The notes under the pieces: model-generated
What the model was told of the DNA's origin: nothing
What the model saw: only the letters and a program-made list of their open reading frames with translations
Databases searched by the model: none
In this document: in pieces, positions 37,099-49,000 of the stretch
How the letters are laid out: the number at the start of each line of letters is the position of its first letter
Numbering within the stretch: position 1 is the first letter of the stretch
Made by a program: the position numbers and the translations under genes
Source: Cloeon dipterum
Lineage: Eukaryota; Arthropoda; Insecta; Ephemeroptera; Baetidae
DNA: 64,000 bases
NCBI RefSeq assembly: GCF_949628265.1
Contig: NC_088787.1
Span: 12,080,501-12,144,500 of the forward strand
Reading direction: 5' to 3'

Positions 37099-39987
37099 TT
37101 AAGCCTTAGCTCCGGGGAAGAGGACGCGCATGGCGGCGTAAGCAGCGCGGGAATCGTTGATGGTTTTCAACAGGTTGGCACCGACCTCAGTCACCTCTGC
37201 TGTGGTCAGCGCGCTCAGTTCCGCGACGGTGGCCTTGATGGGGTCTACGGCGGCAGAGCCAACGATCTTGATCAATCCTCTTTCGATTCTCTTCCACTAA
37301 AAATTAAAATTTCTTCGTGTTAAATATATGACTGCTAATTAAAATGGTCCTAAATGAATTTAGCAAAAATATATAAAATTACAGATTATCGGACCAAGGG
37401 AATAGTGAAATTTGAGATTTTTCAAAGAGTCAAACGGTTTGTTAATGATTTTTTTGCTCAATTTCGATTCCTCTCGTCGCGGTCTATCCAACAGTGTGCG
37501 ATTTTTGAGGAAAAATTCTTTACATTGTGAAATAAATCGTGGTTTTACAGTAGGGAGCATGCAAACTTTTTCTCAAAAATTTAAACAACAATTATTTAAG
37601 CTCTTTCCCAATTTTCAGAGTAAAAAAAACCCACCTCATTTCTCATGGAAATGGAAGCATTCTGGGCATCCCTGTTGAGCTTGTTGAAAGCCTTGAAAAT
37701 GGCCATCATGTCCTCGGCAACTTCATCCCTGTTGTTTCCCATGTCTCCAAGCTGGTAGGAAATGAGTCGGAGGATATCAGCAGAGTCGGAAACCTTTGAT
37801 TAATTCGTTAGGCGCAGGCTCAAATAATTGAAAAAACTGGGATAGATAACCTGGAGGGAGAACTGCTTTTCGAACTCCATGGCAAGCTCCTTCACTGCAG
37901 CCTTGTAAGCGATCAGCTCTTGCTTGTTGGACTGTGGAGTTGTTATATTAATCATTGAACTTAATTTTAGATGGCAATCAGCAGTTAGAAATTAGTCAAA
38001 AAGTATTTAGATAACCATGTGCTGTCAAAATGACACTTTAATGACATTGTGAATTACCTTCAAATCATTGACTTGTTCTCTGATACTGGCGATAAGGTCT
38101 GCACCTTGCTTCTCCATCACTTCCATGGTGTCAACAAGACGGGTTCGCAGGTTGATAACAGACAAGCCTTCAGACCTAAATAATAATAGATCAAACATTT
38201 GACCTTCACGCAGCGAGGCAAGCAAACCTGAGGGAAATAAGGAACTGCCAGGTCTCAGGCACGACGTTGTTATCCACAGCGAGCTTTTCCAGGTCAGGAG
38301 CCAATTCCTTGAGGTCCATGAAGTTCTCGCCCAGCTCCTTCTTTCCGTAGAAGTAGCAGCTGTACGCCATTTCTTCGAAGAACTGTTTTTTTTTTAATTA
38401 ACTTCCTGGCGGACGAAAAGAGTTTTGAAATTGCATACAGTGGCGATGCAGCCAGCGAGGTCGTCGTCAGGCCTGGAAGGCATGCGTGCCAGTCCTGGGG
38501 CGAGGTCGACAAGTCCATCCTCAAGGGCCAGGTTCAGTCTGGTGAATCCATGGAAGTTGAGATCGCCTTCCGGCTTGAGCGGCCGCTCGATCGGAGAGGC
38601 AATCCCCTGCAATGCCCACAACAAATTAAAAATTTAATAATTTGTCGAAAATTGAAAAAAGGTTTTGCAACCCTGTAAGAGCACGAAGTATTTTTGAAAT
38701 CAAAGAAGATAATTTTGATCGCTGATTATAATATGAAATTATTCCAAACAACGAGCATGTCTTATCAAAACTTGTAAGATGTTGAGCAAGAGTAAAAACG
38801 AATGTAGGTTTATCTGGAAAATTCGCCCGTGTTCTTTTACGCACGGACTTCTGTTTGACACAATCTGACACCTTGTAAAATCCTAGTTTCGATGTGATTG
38901 AAATGCTCTGATAGCAAGATTATTTTGTCCTGTCGGCACGAGCAAAGAATCATAAACCAATGACAAATCAATTCTTGCATTCACAACGCAATAGTTTCCG
39001 TTTTATTTTCAAATCAAGTGATGATGATGATTACAAATTTAGAGTTGTGAAGATTGAGACGAACATATAAAAAAATCGAAACTGCTCTTTAAAAAAGACA
39101 ATTCCCAATAATTATAAAATCGTCGAATTTTATTCAAATAATTGTCTGAAAATAGCTAAGTTAAGACGAAAGTTTTAAATTAAACCTGTTCAGTACATGA
39201 ATCTGAATTTGAAAAAATACGTTTTGCTAATTGACAAAACCCCGCATATAACGGATAAGGCCCGTGCCTGTACAATGTTTGTGATTTTAATGATTTTTAA
39301 ACGTTTGCAAGACCCTCTACAAGAAGAATAAACTGTGAATTTTTCGTGTTACGGGAAAATGTATGAATTATTAGAAAATTTAAGAAAATCACAGCATTTT
39401 CTTTGCTAGATTTTACGTCAAATGGAAATGAAAACTGTCTAAAGAGTGTGAACTGCTCTACCTGTTTTTAACAATATCTAAAAGAGCAACAGGCCCCTTC
39501 TTTCTTTTGCGCGTGAAAAAATATTAATTTTCTGACGAAAATTTTTCATTATATATCCAGGTTTGAAACCGTAAAGTAAAAATTTGCGCTTGTCCATGGA
39601 ATAGTAGACACGGTTTGTAAGAAATGGTTCAAATTATGTAATTCCCGTGCTAATAAAAAGCAATTCTTCCAAAAAATTTTAAAAATAGACCATTTCCTCG
39701 TGAAGACCATTGCAGAGAATTAAATCTTAATTTGTTTTCACCCTCAAGAGTTTATTGAGAAAAATATAGAATTAATTTTCAAAAGTCAATCATCTCAAGA
39801 TGGAACGAGATATTTTACCAAAAAACATAAATAAATAATAAAAAGTAAATGGATATGAGAAATATCCAATTTTCTGGCCGCATCTATAAAATAAATCTCT
39901 TAGAACCATAATATTCAATTTTCAAATAATTAAAAATATGAAATTTACCTCCGCGACGCAGAGAGCGATGATGAGGGCCACCTTCAT
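37099..39987 (-). CDS. Secreted helical protein, family not recognised
   Basis: Minus-strand exons: 39949-39987, 38439-38606, 38228-38382, 38058-38175, 37851-37931, 37635-37793, 37099-37296; all phases agree, 305 aa. The start MKVALIIALCVAEGIASPI is a clear signal peptide, and no later membrane segment is visible. The mature part has three cysteines at most, is rich in Ala, Leu, Glu and Lys, and reads as consecutive amphipathic helices (LISYQLGDMGNNRDEVAEDM, AAVKELAMEFEKQF). It ends RAAYAAMRVLFPGAKA. Strong TATA box upstream and small uniform exons suggest abundant, tissue-restricted expression, for example haemolymph, gut or cuticle. I do not assign a function. Confidence 0.8.
38607..39948 (-). 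other. First intron of the secreted protein gene (1.3 kb)
   Basis: AT-rich, with no exon or clear repeat seen. It separates the signal-peptide exon from the rest of the gene. Confidence 0.6.
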
Positions 39988-40032
39988 GTCCAGTCTCCAA
40001 GTAAGTCAATCAGTGTGCAGGCAGTGTCAATT

Positions 40033-40040
40033 CTTTTATA
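40033..40040 (-). promoter_or_regulatory. TATA box of the secreted helical protein gene
   Basis: TATAAAAG on the minus strand, about 46 bases before the ATG, so the 5' UTR would be very short. It fits the expected distance for an RNA polymerase II start near 40005. Confidence 0.65.
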
Positions 40041-40649
40041 CCGTGCGGCGTCACTCGCCACTTCCTTTATCTGAAGTGTCCGCGCCGCGGTGACGACAAG
40101 ATCATTTTATAATGCGTTCGCTCGTCAAGGAAATTACACGCGTCTCGAATCGCATTTTTCAGCAGCAAAAGTTAGCACTCGCCTAGTCAAGATGATAACG
40201 ATCTCAAGGGTCAGTGATAACAAATTTGGCGTGGATTTTCACACATCGATTGATTGACAAATGAGACGGCCACGAAATTACAACAAAATTAGAAATTGAC
40301 GAGAGAGAGATATGTGGGGAAACTAGGACGGCATTGAATTCTATAATTAGAAGCCGTTTGCAATTTTTGAAGCAAACATCTCACTGCAGTTTAATTTTTT
40401 ATTAATAAAAAACCCTTCTTGGAACCAAAGTTTGTTTTGAAATTGATTCACTCAAAGAAAGTTTGGTTATTTTTTTCGAATCTAAACCAAATTTCAGGCA
40501 GTGAATATTGATTAATAATTAAATTACTCATGCATATAAATATAAGTAATTAATTGATAAAACACAAATTATATTCTTAAATAACAAGGCAAGCACACGC
40601 GAGAATTAGATCCGTTTTCGTTGCGCATAGTGGACTCAGCCCCTCGGTT

Positions 40650-40830
40650 TGAAAACCAAAATATTAGGTGAACGCGAGATCTCGGCTTCTGCTGATCAGA
40701 AATTAAAAATCTGCATACCATTTAACTCGTATTAATGCCCATTGACGAGCCAAAAAGGTTTCAGGAAAGTAACTCGCACCCTTTTCCCTCCGTAGCCACA
40801 CAAGAATTGATTAATTCAAGCGTAGAATGT
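40650..40830. repeat. Dispersed repeat, partner at 32740-32930
   Basis: Second copy of the GTGAACGCGAGATCTCGG repeat, directly left of the GGGTTGCA MITE. Confidence 0.8.
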
Positions 40831-40835
40831 TTGCA

Positions 40836-41216
40836 GGGTTACATTTGCTTACCACCCGGTTTTTTCACCACCGGTTGTTAACGGTTTTTACCACTCAATT
40901 TTAACCAATTTCTTGCGCAAGAATTGCGAGCAATTAATTTATTCCATTTTTCTTCTGTGAAAATCTAAAATTTCGGTCGGAGTGCTCAAAATTTCCTCCA
41001 CTGTGCAGATATTTTTTTTTAAAATTGCCATTTTGCTGCGTCCATTTCTCCAAAAAATGTATCTCTTTTTGCAAGTCAAGGTTATAAGCTAATAATTAGA
41101 AAATTATTGAAAAATAAGGTGAAAACATTGCCTGCAAGAAACTGGTAAAAATTGAAAAAAAACGTTTTTACCGCTGCACTGCATTTTTTTTAAAAAATGC
41201 GCGTTTTTTGCAACCC
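40836..41216. mobile_element. MITE, GGGTTGCA family, copy B (inverted)
   Basis: Starts GGGTTACATTTGCTTACCACC and ends TTTTTTGCAACCC. Compared with copies A and C it is in reverse orientation, sharing ACCAATTTCTTGCGCAAGAA, TCCTCCACTGTGCAGAT and GCCTGCAAGAAACTGGTAAA. Confidence 0.8.
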
Positions 41217-41340
41217 TTTATGTTTGAAAGCATCCTAAATACGGATTTACATACCCTTTCTCTTAATTCATCCCCTCTTTTTGAGTAAAAAATTCAATAT
41301 TATTTCTACATCAAGTAACGGAAGGAAGGAATAATCAATT

Positions 41341-41848
41341 TTACAATTTAGCACCGGCAGTTGGTTCAACAGAGTTCGGAGCAACACTTTTTGAATCGTC
41401 ACTGACGAGCAGAGTCATGAGCAGCGATGTCATTTCCTCCTCAGTGATGGTCCGTTGTGTGGCTTTGCCCAAGATTCGTGCGAGCCAAGCGGCCAACACG
41501 TGCTTGCAAGTCAATTCGCTGGCATTGGCGCCGAGCACGAAATAATGAAATGCTTCACACGGGCAGTAATTCTCTTCGGGGTACAGGGTGTACAACCCTA
41601 AAATTTTAATGATGTAACACCATTAATTAAAAAAAACAATTATTATTAGAGTTCATCTAGGTAGAGATCCTACCTTTGGAAGTTCCAGTAACTTGGACCA
41701 GTTTGCGGCCAAAGGGCGAGTGCAGTTCGCACACGGAATAAGGCTTCTCCACGATGGCGATCGCCCGCTCGAGGACAGCGCCGAATACAGAGTTCAATGC
41801 CCTCATCGCATTTTCTGTTACTGTTTCAGCATCGATTTTAGTTAACAT
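41341..41848 (-). CDS. ZSWIM7: ZSWIM7/SWS1, SWIM zinc-finger recombination protein
   Basis: Small SWIM-domain protein; in other eukaryotes SWS1 works with a RAD51 paralogue partner (SWSAP1) in homologous recombination. Two minus-strand exons, 41674-41848 and 41341-41597, give 143 aa against 140 in human. The zinc-binding SWIM motif is complete: CPC at 70-72 and CKH at 89-91, with the spacing of the family. PFGRKLVQVTGTSKG before it matches the human SPSGRRVYQVLGSS region. A good acceptor-like TTTTCTTTTAATTAG just before the ATG suggests a noncoding 5' exon further right, possibly near 43110-43200. Confidence 0.88.
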
Positions 41849-42224
41849 TTTCTAATTAAAAGAAAACGTTGATAGCATGCCATGCCGAAACACTAAGCAA
41901 TAACCAGCATTTTCCGGAAAAAACACTTTTTTTGTGTTTTAATTTCTTCAATTAAGCGCATTATTTCCGAAACGCGTGCATTATTTTTATTGAAGATCAG
42001 AAAATCCGATTTTGGACCAAAAATAAGAATGTTTACAAAATCAGAATAAAAGCCAAAAGACCGAAAATTCCACGTCATCTTAACTATCCAAAATATCTTA
42101 CTTTTTTGGTGCAATATGTGACCTTTTCAAGGTTCAATTCGTAAAAATGTGGAAAAAACGAAACTAGTGTTTTCTCTTGCTATTTTTTGCTAATTATAGA
42201 ACAGTGGTGTACTTTGTGCAAATT

Positions 42225-42660
42225 GGCGAACCCTGATAACCAGTTGCGACTGACTACCCCTTAGTGTTAGAAGCTGCCAACATATGGCGCCACCGCATAC
42301 TTCCGATTTTAAAACAATTCAGTTTCCGTTGTAATTATATAAAGACTCAATCCCGTTGCTGTGCATCCTGCACTTAAATAATTGGTTTCTTATGATGGGC
42401 TGAAAACAAAAATCTAATCGCCGTAGAAACGTCGAGACGAGAAGGATTTTTTGTTATTTGAAAAATTTGCTGTTCACGTTTCTACGACGATTGGCTGAGC
42501 CGATTTTGGATTTCAGCCCATCCAAATAAAAAGAAATCGTTTTCGGTGAAGAATGCACAGCAGCCGGATTGAGATTTCTGTCGCAGTGAAAGTGAATTAA
42601 AATCTGAAGTATACAATGGCGCCATCTGTTGGCTGCTTCAAACACCAAAGAAGGTTTCTT
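42225..42660. mobile_element. Foldback MITE, ATGGCGCCA family, copy 1
   Basis: Ends carry GCCAACATATGGCGCCACCGCATAC and its inverted counterpart GTATACAATGGCGCCATCTGTTGGC. The middle is also self-complementary (GAAACGTCGAGACG / CACGTTTCTACGACG; GGCTGAAAACAAAAATCTAATCG / CCGATTTTGGATTTCAGCCCA). Two relatives lie at 55300-55650 and 55735-56110. Confidence 0.85.
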
Positions 42661-43099
42661 AACCTCTGGTGAATTGCAATCATTATTTATTTAATTTACG
42701 GAATTTACATTTGCGATTCACACGTTTTAAAATATACGTCTGCATTTTTCTAATGTCTATGGATGCTCTTTTTAACTAGCAAATTAATTATCTATTTTTT
42801 AATATATTAAAATTCGTCCGGCACATTATTTATGTATTCTTAAAATTGAAGGTTGCATCGCTTGTTTATTTTTTTATTTTTTTCTTGAATTTATCATAAA
42901 TTATCACTTGTCAAATAAAAGTTAATCATTTATTTAAGCAAAATATATGTCAGAAGGTAGAATAATTGCTACATATCCTGAATTTTAACCAGTTTTAAAA
43001 ATAAATATGTACTGTAATAATAAAAATAAATCATTTACATAATAGTCGCACTTCATATTATATATTACATGTACACGTTTGATATTACTAAAATACTTT

Positions 43100-43520
43100 G
43101 AAATTTGTACTCACGCTCGTCCTCTTCGTCGACAATAGCTTCCACTTCTTTCAAGACACCCTTTGAAATGTTGGAAAGTAACCACCGCTGGCTCATTGCT
43201 CATCTGCTTATTTGCGATAAAACGGATAAAACGCAAAATCCAAACTGATGCGGCTGTTGCGACTTTGTAGCTTGATGGCATAAAATAGAACGAGATGCCC
43301 CCGATACACAACGTGCTCAGGACCTAGCTGTTCGAGTGTTCTATCCAAAACCCTTTGATTTGAACCCGATAAATTGTGGAAATTGCTCTCCTGCCAGGAA
43401 CACACGCCGCCGTCACATGGGTTTGTTTGTTTACATTCTTCACTCACATGCCATCGATATCCCATAAGCGATACTAATCGATTATCGATATTTGTTTGGG
43501 CGGAGCGCGGGTAAGACAAT
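43100..43520 (-). other. Possible 5' exon or unassigned open frame
   Basis: A minus-strand frame without stops runs for about 100 codons to 43208, and another frame reads MSQRWLLSNISKGVLKEVEA up to a donor-like GTGAGT near 43110. Neither joins the ZSWIM7 coding start in frame, so at most this is its noncoding first exon plus promoter. No known protein is recognised. Confidence 0.3.
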
Positions 43521-44589
43521 AAATTTTGAATAAAATATCAACGTGACACGTTTGCACTGTGTTGTGTGTTAGATGCTCCTGCATGATGTCACATATTTGG
43601 AAAAATCTGTGAATTTCGGAAATTAAAAAATCTCAATCAATTTGTTTTCGTTATAAAGAGTATCTTTACAAAAGAAAAAAATATTACGTGATTTTAACAA
43701 AAATACTATCCCGCGTAGAAAAATTTAGTCCAGGATTGTTCTAGGAATATACCTCTTTGGTCGAGGATCAATCCTCAGGAACAATTATGGGCTGATATTG
43801 GTGACGCTTTTTCGTGTTTTTAGATTAATCCGAGGATTATCCCAAAAAGATAATCCTAGAATGTCCCAGGGATGTTCTTAGGGGGATGTCAGAAAACTCT
43901 TGCGTTCCTCCTAAGAATATTCCTGGAACATTCTTCGGTCTTTCTTAGGAACTTCCTCAAATTAATCCAGGATCAATTTCAAACGTGAAAAAAATTAGTC
44001 CTTGGCTCTTTATTTTAATAAAATTTAATTTATTATTGTCTTAAATTTTAATTGGGATTTACACAATAATTAAACATATATATTTATTCCAAGAATAATT
44101 ATTTTATTTTTAATTTCACATACAGGCAGTAGAGCATAATAATTATGGTTTCACAATGACAGAGTGCATATACATACATCCAAACATTTTGGGCACTACA
44201 CAAATATCAGTATTTAAGATTAAACACAAATCAAAATACTGCTTTTGACAAATTAATCGTACAGTTCATGTCAATAAGAACAAGAATGAAGGACAGGCTG
44301 TGCAACAAAATGATTTGGTTCAGGCAAAGGCAGCATGGCAAGAACAGATCCAGAAATGCCACCGCGATTTACATAGAAAAATTACACATTTTTCATCACC
44401 GACTTACAGTTTCCGCCACCCAAACTTATTTATGGGGTTCTAATTAATAACTTAAGGACTTGCGAGAATCCCACATCAAAATATTGGTGGCGAAAACTGC
44501 GTAAGTAGCAGCAAAAAGTTAAATTTTACCATAAAACCGTTGGATTTGAAAGTTGCGCGATCTTTACTAATTTCTTTGGACGCTAATCT

Positions 44590-44960
44590 ATAAAATGAGA
44601 CATACCCTGTTAACCGCAAGATCCAGGCCATCCGTCGGAGTCCGCGGGACGTCCGTGATGTCCCATACTGGCGGCGTCCGGCGTCCTGCGTCCGTTAATA
44701 ACTTTAACTTTGAACATTGGTTGACCGTTGACGCGTTAGACAAAGAGATGAGCGAGGCAGGATTTCGTCTCTTGCTGCTGCTGCTCGCCAGTCCTGCTGC
44801 CAGCGCCCGTCGCCCCTCCCCCACTCCACAACAGAAGCAGGCAGGCAGCAGGCATTCCATGCAAGTGCGTGCGTGCATGTGCAGCCGCCGCTACCACGCG
44901 CACACTAAAATCGCCCTTTTAACCCTTTTTGTCCTTCTGACCTTTATTTTCAAATTTGCC
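44590..44960 (+). other. GC-rich insert in the TAATCC element
   Basis: A sharply GC-rich island inside AT-rich ends. One plus-strand frame opens at 44595 for 129 codons; an inner ATG gives MSEAGFRLLLLLLASPAASA, which looks like a signal peptide, followed by low-complexity text. No splice-supported gene or family can be named. It may be a captured host promoter with a first exon. Confidence 0.35.
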
Positions 44961-45329
44961 CGTTTGTCGGTAGCATTAATTTAAGACTCTTTGTATTAAG
45001 AAATTAATTTATTTAATCGAATTAATGATTTTTACCCTTTTTAATCTGGGCAGATTCTTTGAAAAATAAAGGCATCATATTTTTTGTTAAGATAATGAAA
45101 AATTTGTTAGGTTTTAATATAAAAATTTAATCCATTGCATTAATTAAAAAAATATTTGCGAGAAAAATTTTTTTTTGTGATAAAGATTTCAAAATATTTA
45201 ACAGTATGGCAGTTAATTTTCTTGTTTAAATTATGTTTCATATTTAATTTTGTGTTTTTAATTGTAAGAAAAATATCTAAGTTCTTCTCTTTTAGGGTTT
45301 TTTAACGAATATTCCAGGAACATTAAAAA

Positions 45330-45640
45330 ATATTTTTGGATTAATCTCAGAATGATCCATAGAATAATCTGGGGATAATCTTTTAGCTATATTCAAATTT
45401 CCACTTTGGGATTATTCTAGGGATATTCTTGTAGATTAATCTCTAGATTGACTTAAGAACATTTTAAGGTTAATCAGGATTCATTCCAGGAACATTCCAG
45501 AAATTAATTTTTTGGATTAATCTTAGATAGATCCAAAGAATAATCAGAGGATATTTCCTGTAGATTGATCTCTAGATTGATCTTAAACTATCTTAGGTTA
45601 ATCTTGATTAATCCAGGATTAATCCTGGAACATTTTTTTG
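45330..45640. repeat. Imperfect tandem repeat, about 150-bp unit, two copies
   Basis: Both units read TTTTTGGATTAATCT..., then ATCCA.AGAATAATC.G.GGATA, then TGTAGATT.ATCTCTAGATTGA.TTAA, then GGTTAATC..GATT. They end at AGGAACATTCC or TGGAACATTTT. Confidence 0.75.
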
Positions 45641-46071
45641 GATTAATTTTTTCAGATAAATTTAGATTAATCTAGGATTAATCAGGATATTCCTGGGTTT
45701 TATTTTTTTATGCGGGTATATTATTATTAAAGGTGTTGTCCAAAAACACGGTCCAGTTTGTAGCTCGGAAATAAAAATTATAGAAAACTTTGACGGGGAA
45801 AAAATCAAATATATATATCTCTATGACCAAGCAGGGTGAAAAAAACTTGAATTTTGAGTGTTTTTTATTTCAGTTTATTACACATTTAACAAAAAACTAA
45901 AAATATTCGCGATTATAATTGAATTTTTACCATTTCACCTCGATTCCTATATTTACTGTTCAAATTCTCAAAAGTTCATTCAGTTTTCAAGCAAATAAAA
46001 TGTTTGAAAATCTCGAAAATAAATAAAAATGGAGATAATTTATCATTTAACATTTTTTATTTTTTAACTGT

Positions 46072-49000
46072 TCAAATTTCCGGATAAGCGCTTCCGATAT
46101 ATTTATTGCCTCTGTATGTGAATGAGTGCGTCTTGATGAAGAAAGGCTCTCCCCCGAGTCGTACGGGACACTTGTTGTCCGGCCTGGTCAAGAAGCAGAC
46201 TGTGTACAGGGCCATTTCCAGTTCTGGACTTGTCCCGATGAACATGGAGCCCACGGGCTTCGTCACGTTATTCCACGTGAAATGGTGCTTCACAACCGAT
46301 CCACGCTGATTTTTTTAAATTAATTTTTCAAATAAAACAAAATTAAGATTTTCAATGTACCCCTGCTAGATCGACGTGCCTGATGTATCCGAGGTAGTTC
46401 ATTTTCCCCGTGTTTTCTTCATGGGCAAAGTAGAGCCAGTTGTGGAAGCCGGAAATTTCGCCCTTCCTGATCTCCGCCAGGAAGACATGTTCAAATGCGC
46501 TGGAGCCGATCGGTGATTGACCTCCGAGTCTGGGAAACATTGTGAACCACAGCATGTTCAGCTTGTTTTTCAACGAACCAGCCGCGTTTTCAATCAAACC
46601 TGCGCATAACATAAAAAATTAATTATATAAATTTGAATGTAACCACCTATAATGTATTCCACCTTTGTCAACTAGGAATTTTTTGGTCTTGGCCATGACC
46701 TGAGTAGCCATGATGGCGTCCAGCAAAGCTCGGTCTTCGTCTCTTTCGTAAGCAGTGACAACCTCAGCCTGTCCAACGTCAGGCACGTAGTTGTCGTACA
46801 AGTGCTTCAGTTTGGAGGTGGTTGACAGTTGGAGAGCCCTAGCCTGCAGGACTAGCAGTCTATATAAGGGAAACAAAATCATGATAGTAAAAAATGTACA
46901 TAAAACATGCAGGTTTTCGCTAGCACCTGTATTGATCCGTAAAAAATGATATTTTTCTAGAGGTCTCACAATCAGCCGCGAGATTTAAGGCGGCGGCTAG
47001 CGGGAAGAACGGCATAGCCGAATTTTTTGCCCGGCAGCGGCGGCTAAGAGTATTTAAACGTGAAGTTTGATAGTGCTTAACGGGGCCCAAAGGGCCACAA
47101 GACATTTTATTCTCCTACACTTTTTAATTTTTCGACCTTTTTCATCGGTGGCTGGCTGAGACCTCTAAAAATGCTGCATTTTTTTATTCATTTTTTAAGG
47201 AAATTTTATCATTCTTTCGGCTGAAAAAATGGCAGAATATTGGAAAATCTCTCACGGTTGGGAAGCAACGTCGGCGGTGTTGGAGCCGTGCGTCCTGCCC
47301 TGCCAGTTGGCCCTGACCAGGCTGGCAGCATTGTTGGAGTCGCTGCGGAGCAACTCCTCGCTGAAGCTCCTCAAATCGTCATCAGACACGTTCGAAACGC
47401 CTGGAGCAGAAGTCGTTTGGCCCCTGGACTGATAAACCCTCGGCGGATTGGTGCCTTGCTGGATTCGAGTTGCGGTGTTGCTCGGCCCGTTCTGTGACGC
47501 TTGCGGGAACGATCTTGGAGGAGAAGGGGTTGTCGTACCTGAGGGTGGCCTGGCCGCCTGAGCGTACGAGAATGGGGTCGTACCTGAGGGTGCCCTGGCC
47601 GCCTGAGCGTACGAGAACGGGGTCGGCGAAGGCTTCGCGTCGGACGCTCCAGCGGCAGACGCCGCCGGGGCTTGCGGCTGATTATTGTTAGCGGCTTGTG
47701 CGTACGACCGCGTTGGACTTTGATTGTTGTGCGTGGCCTCTTGACCTATTTTATCGAAATGGCATTTATAATTACTGCAGGATAGGATTGTGGCTTTCAG
47801 TTTTGAATTATTAAATAAGTTCAATTTCAGACGGTCGCATCTCTTTCAAACCACATTTATAACCGTTTAAAACAGTCCAAAACCGTCAAAGTGCACAACT
47901 ATGTTTCGCGTGGGGAAAATCCTTTCTTTAGGGTATAAATCCAGCAAACGAGTGACGTTCATACCCACAACACGCGTTCGAAGCAGGAGCTGTATGCATG
48001 CGCCTGTTCAAACCAGCCAGTTTTCTCGTTAAAACCCTTTGATCGCAATAATTGCTACTCTGTAAAATGCCTTGCCTGTATCGTTACGCCTAGTGCCAAG
48101 ATATTCTGAATTTTTCAGTGTTTGTATATAAATTTGTATATCTTAATAAGTTTTATGATGCGGAGGACTACATGGCGTTTGTCAACAATTTGTGATAATT
48201 GTGCCCAAATTTTTTGTTTCTTCCTTTGTTTCTATTTATATTGTGTGAGTATTTATAAATAGATGGCGATTTCATTGTGCGGAAGTGTAACCTACTCCTG
48301 TTCTCTGTATTGACCATGCTATAAAATAAATAAATTGAATTGAAAGAAAATGTTTGCCTCTAAATGTTCTCTAGAAAGAAAATGAAGTTACTCTTGGATA
48401 TTTTAATTCATTCATGAGAAGTTAAAAAAAACAAGGAGAATCGTGATAGTTTGAAAAAAACTAGTAAATATATATGATAAAATAAATAAGTAAAATGTTG
48501 TCCAGAAATTCGCTTATAAATTTTATCTATTTTGCATAATTTATTTTCACAAATTTTTTTAGCATAATATATTCGATTTTAGACGGTTTCCAAGCACATT
48601 TCGCAGGTAAAAAAACTACTAAATTCTGTCATATTATTATCAAAAAGGTTTAAAATTTGTTAATAATTTTTTATTGTGGTGTTTAGGATTTTTGTTTAAA
48701 TTTTTTCAGAGGTTATTTCATTAATCATTCTTATATGGAATTAAGAGAATGAAATGTTCTGCGTCCCAAACTCAAATAAAAAAGGAAGCCACCAGGATCG
48801 AGATTATCGGCACATCAGGGCGTTTCCTCAGGGCCCTGATGGCTTCCTAAGGGTCAAATTGAACGTATTCTGGCCGTTCCAACAGTGTCCAGGTCTTGCA
48901 AATCGAACCATTACAGAGCCCGTCAGGCGTCGTTTAAGTGGCTACCCATGCGAATTCGTGGGCTACCCTAACACCAGGGTTTGATTTCTTATCTGTTCTA

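Larger units (their letters stand above)
43710..45716. mobile_element. 2.0-kb TIR element with TAATCC-rich ends
   Basis: CCCGCGTAGAAAAATTTAG at the left end is matched by an inverted CCCGCATAAAAAAATAAAA at the right. The outer 300-400 bases on each side are built from repeats of GGATTAATCC, AGGAACATTCC and TCTAGATTGA. A unit of about 150 bp is tandemly repeated at about 45330-45640. The centre (44590-44960) is GC-rich, with a short open frame and no transposase. Confidence 0.7.

Noticed and set aside
41849-43520. Coding upstream exon of ZSWIM7 at 43110-43200
   Set aside because: None of the three frames through the donor near 43110 joins the acceptor at 41850 without an immediate stop; at most it is an untranslated exon.
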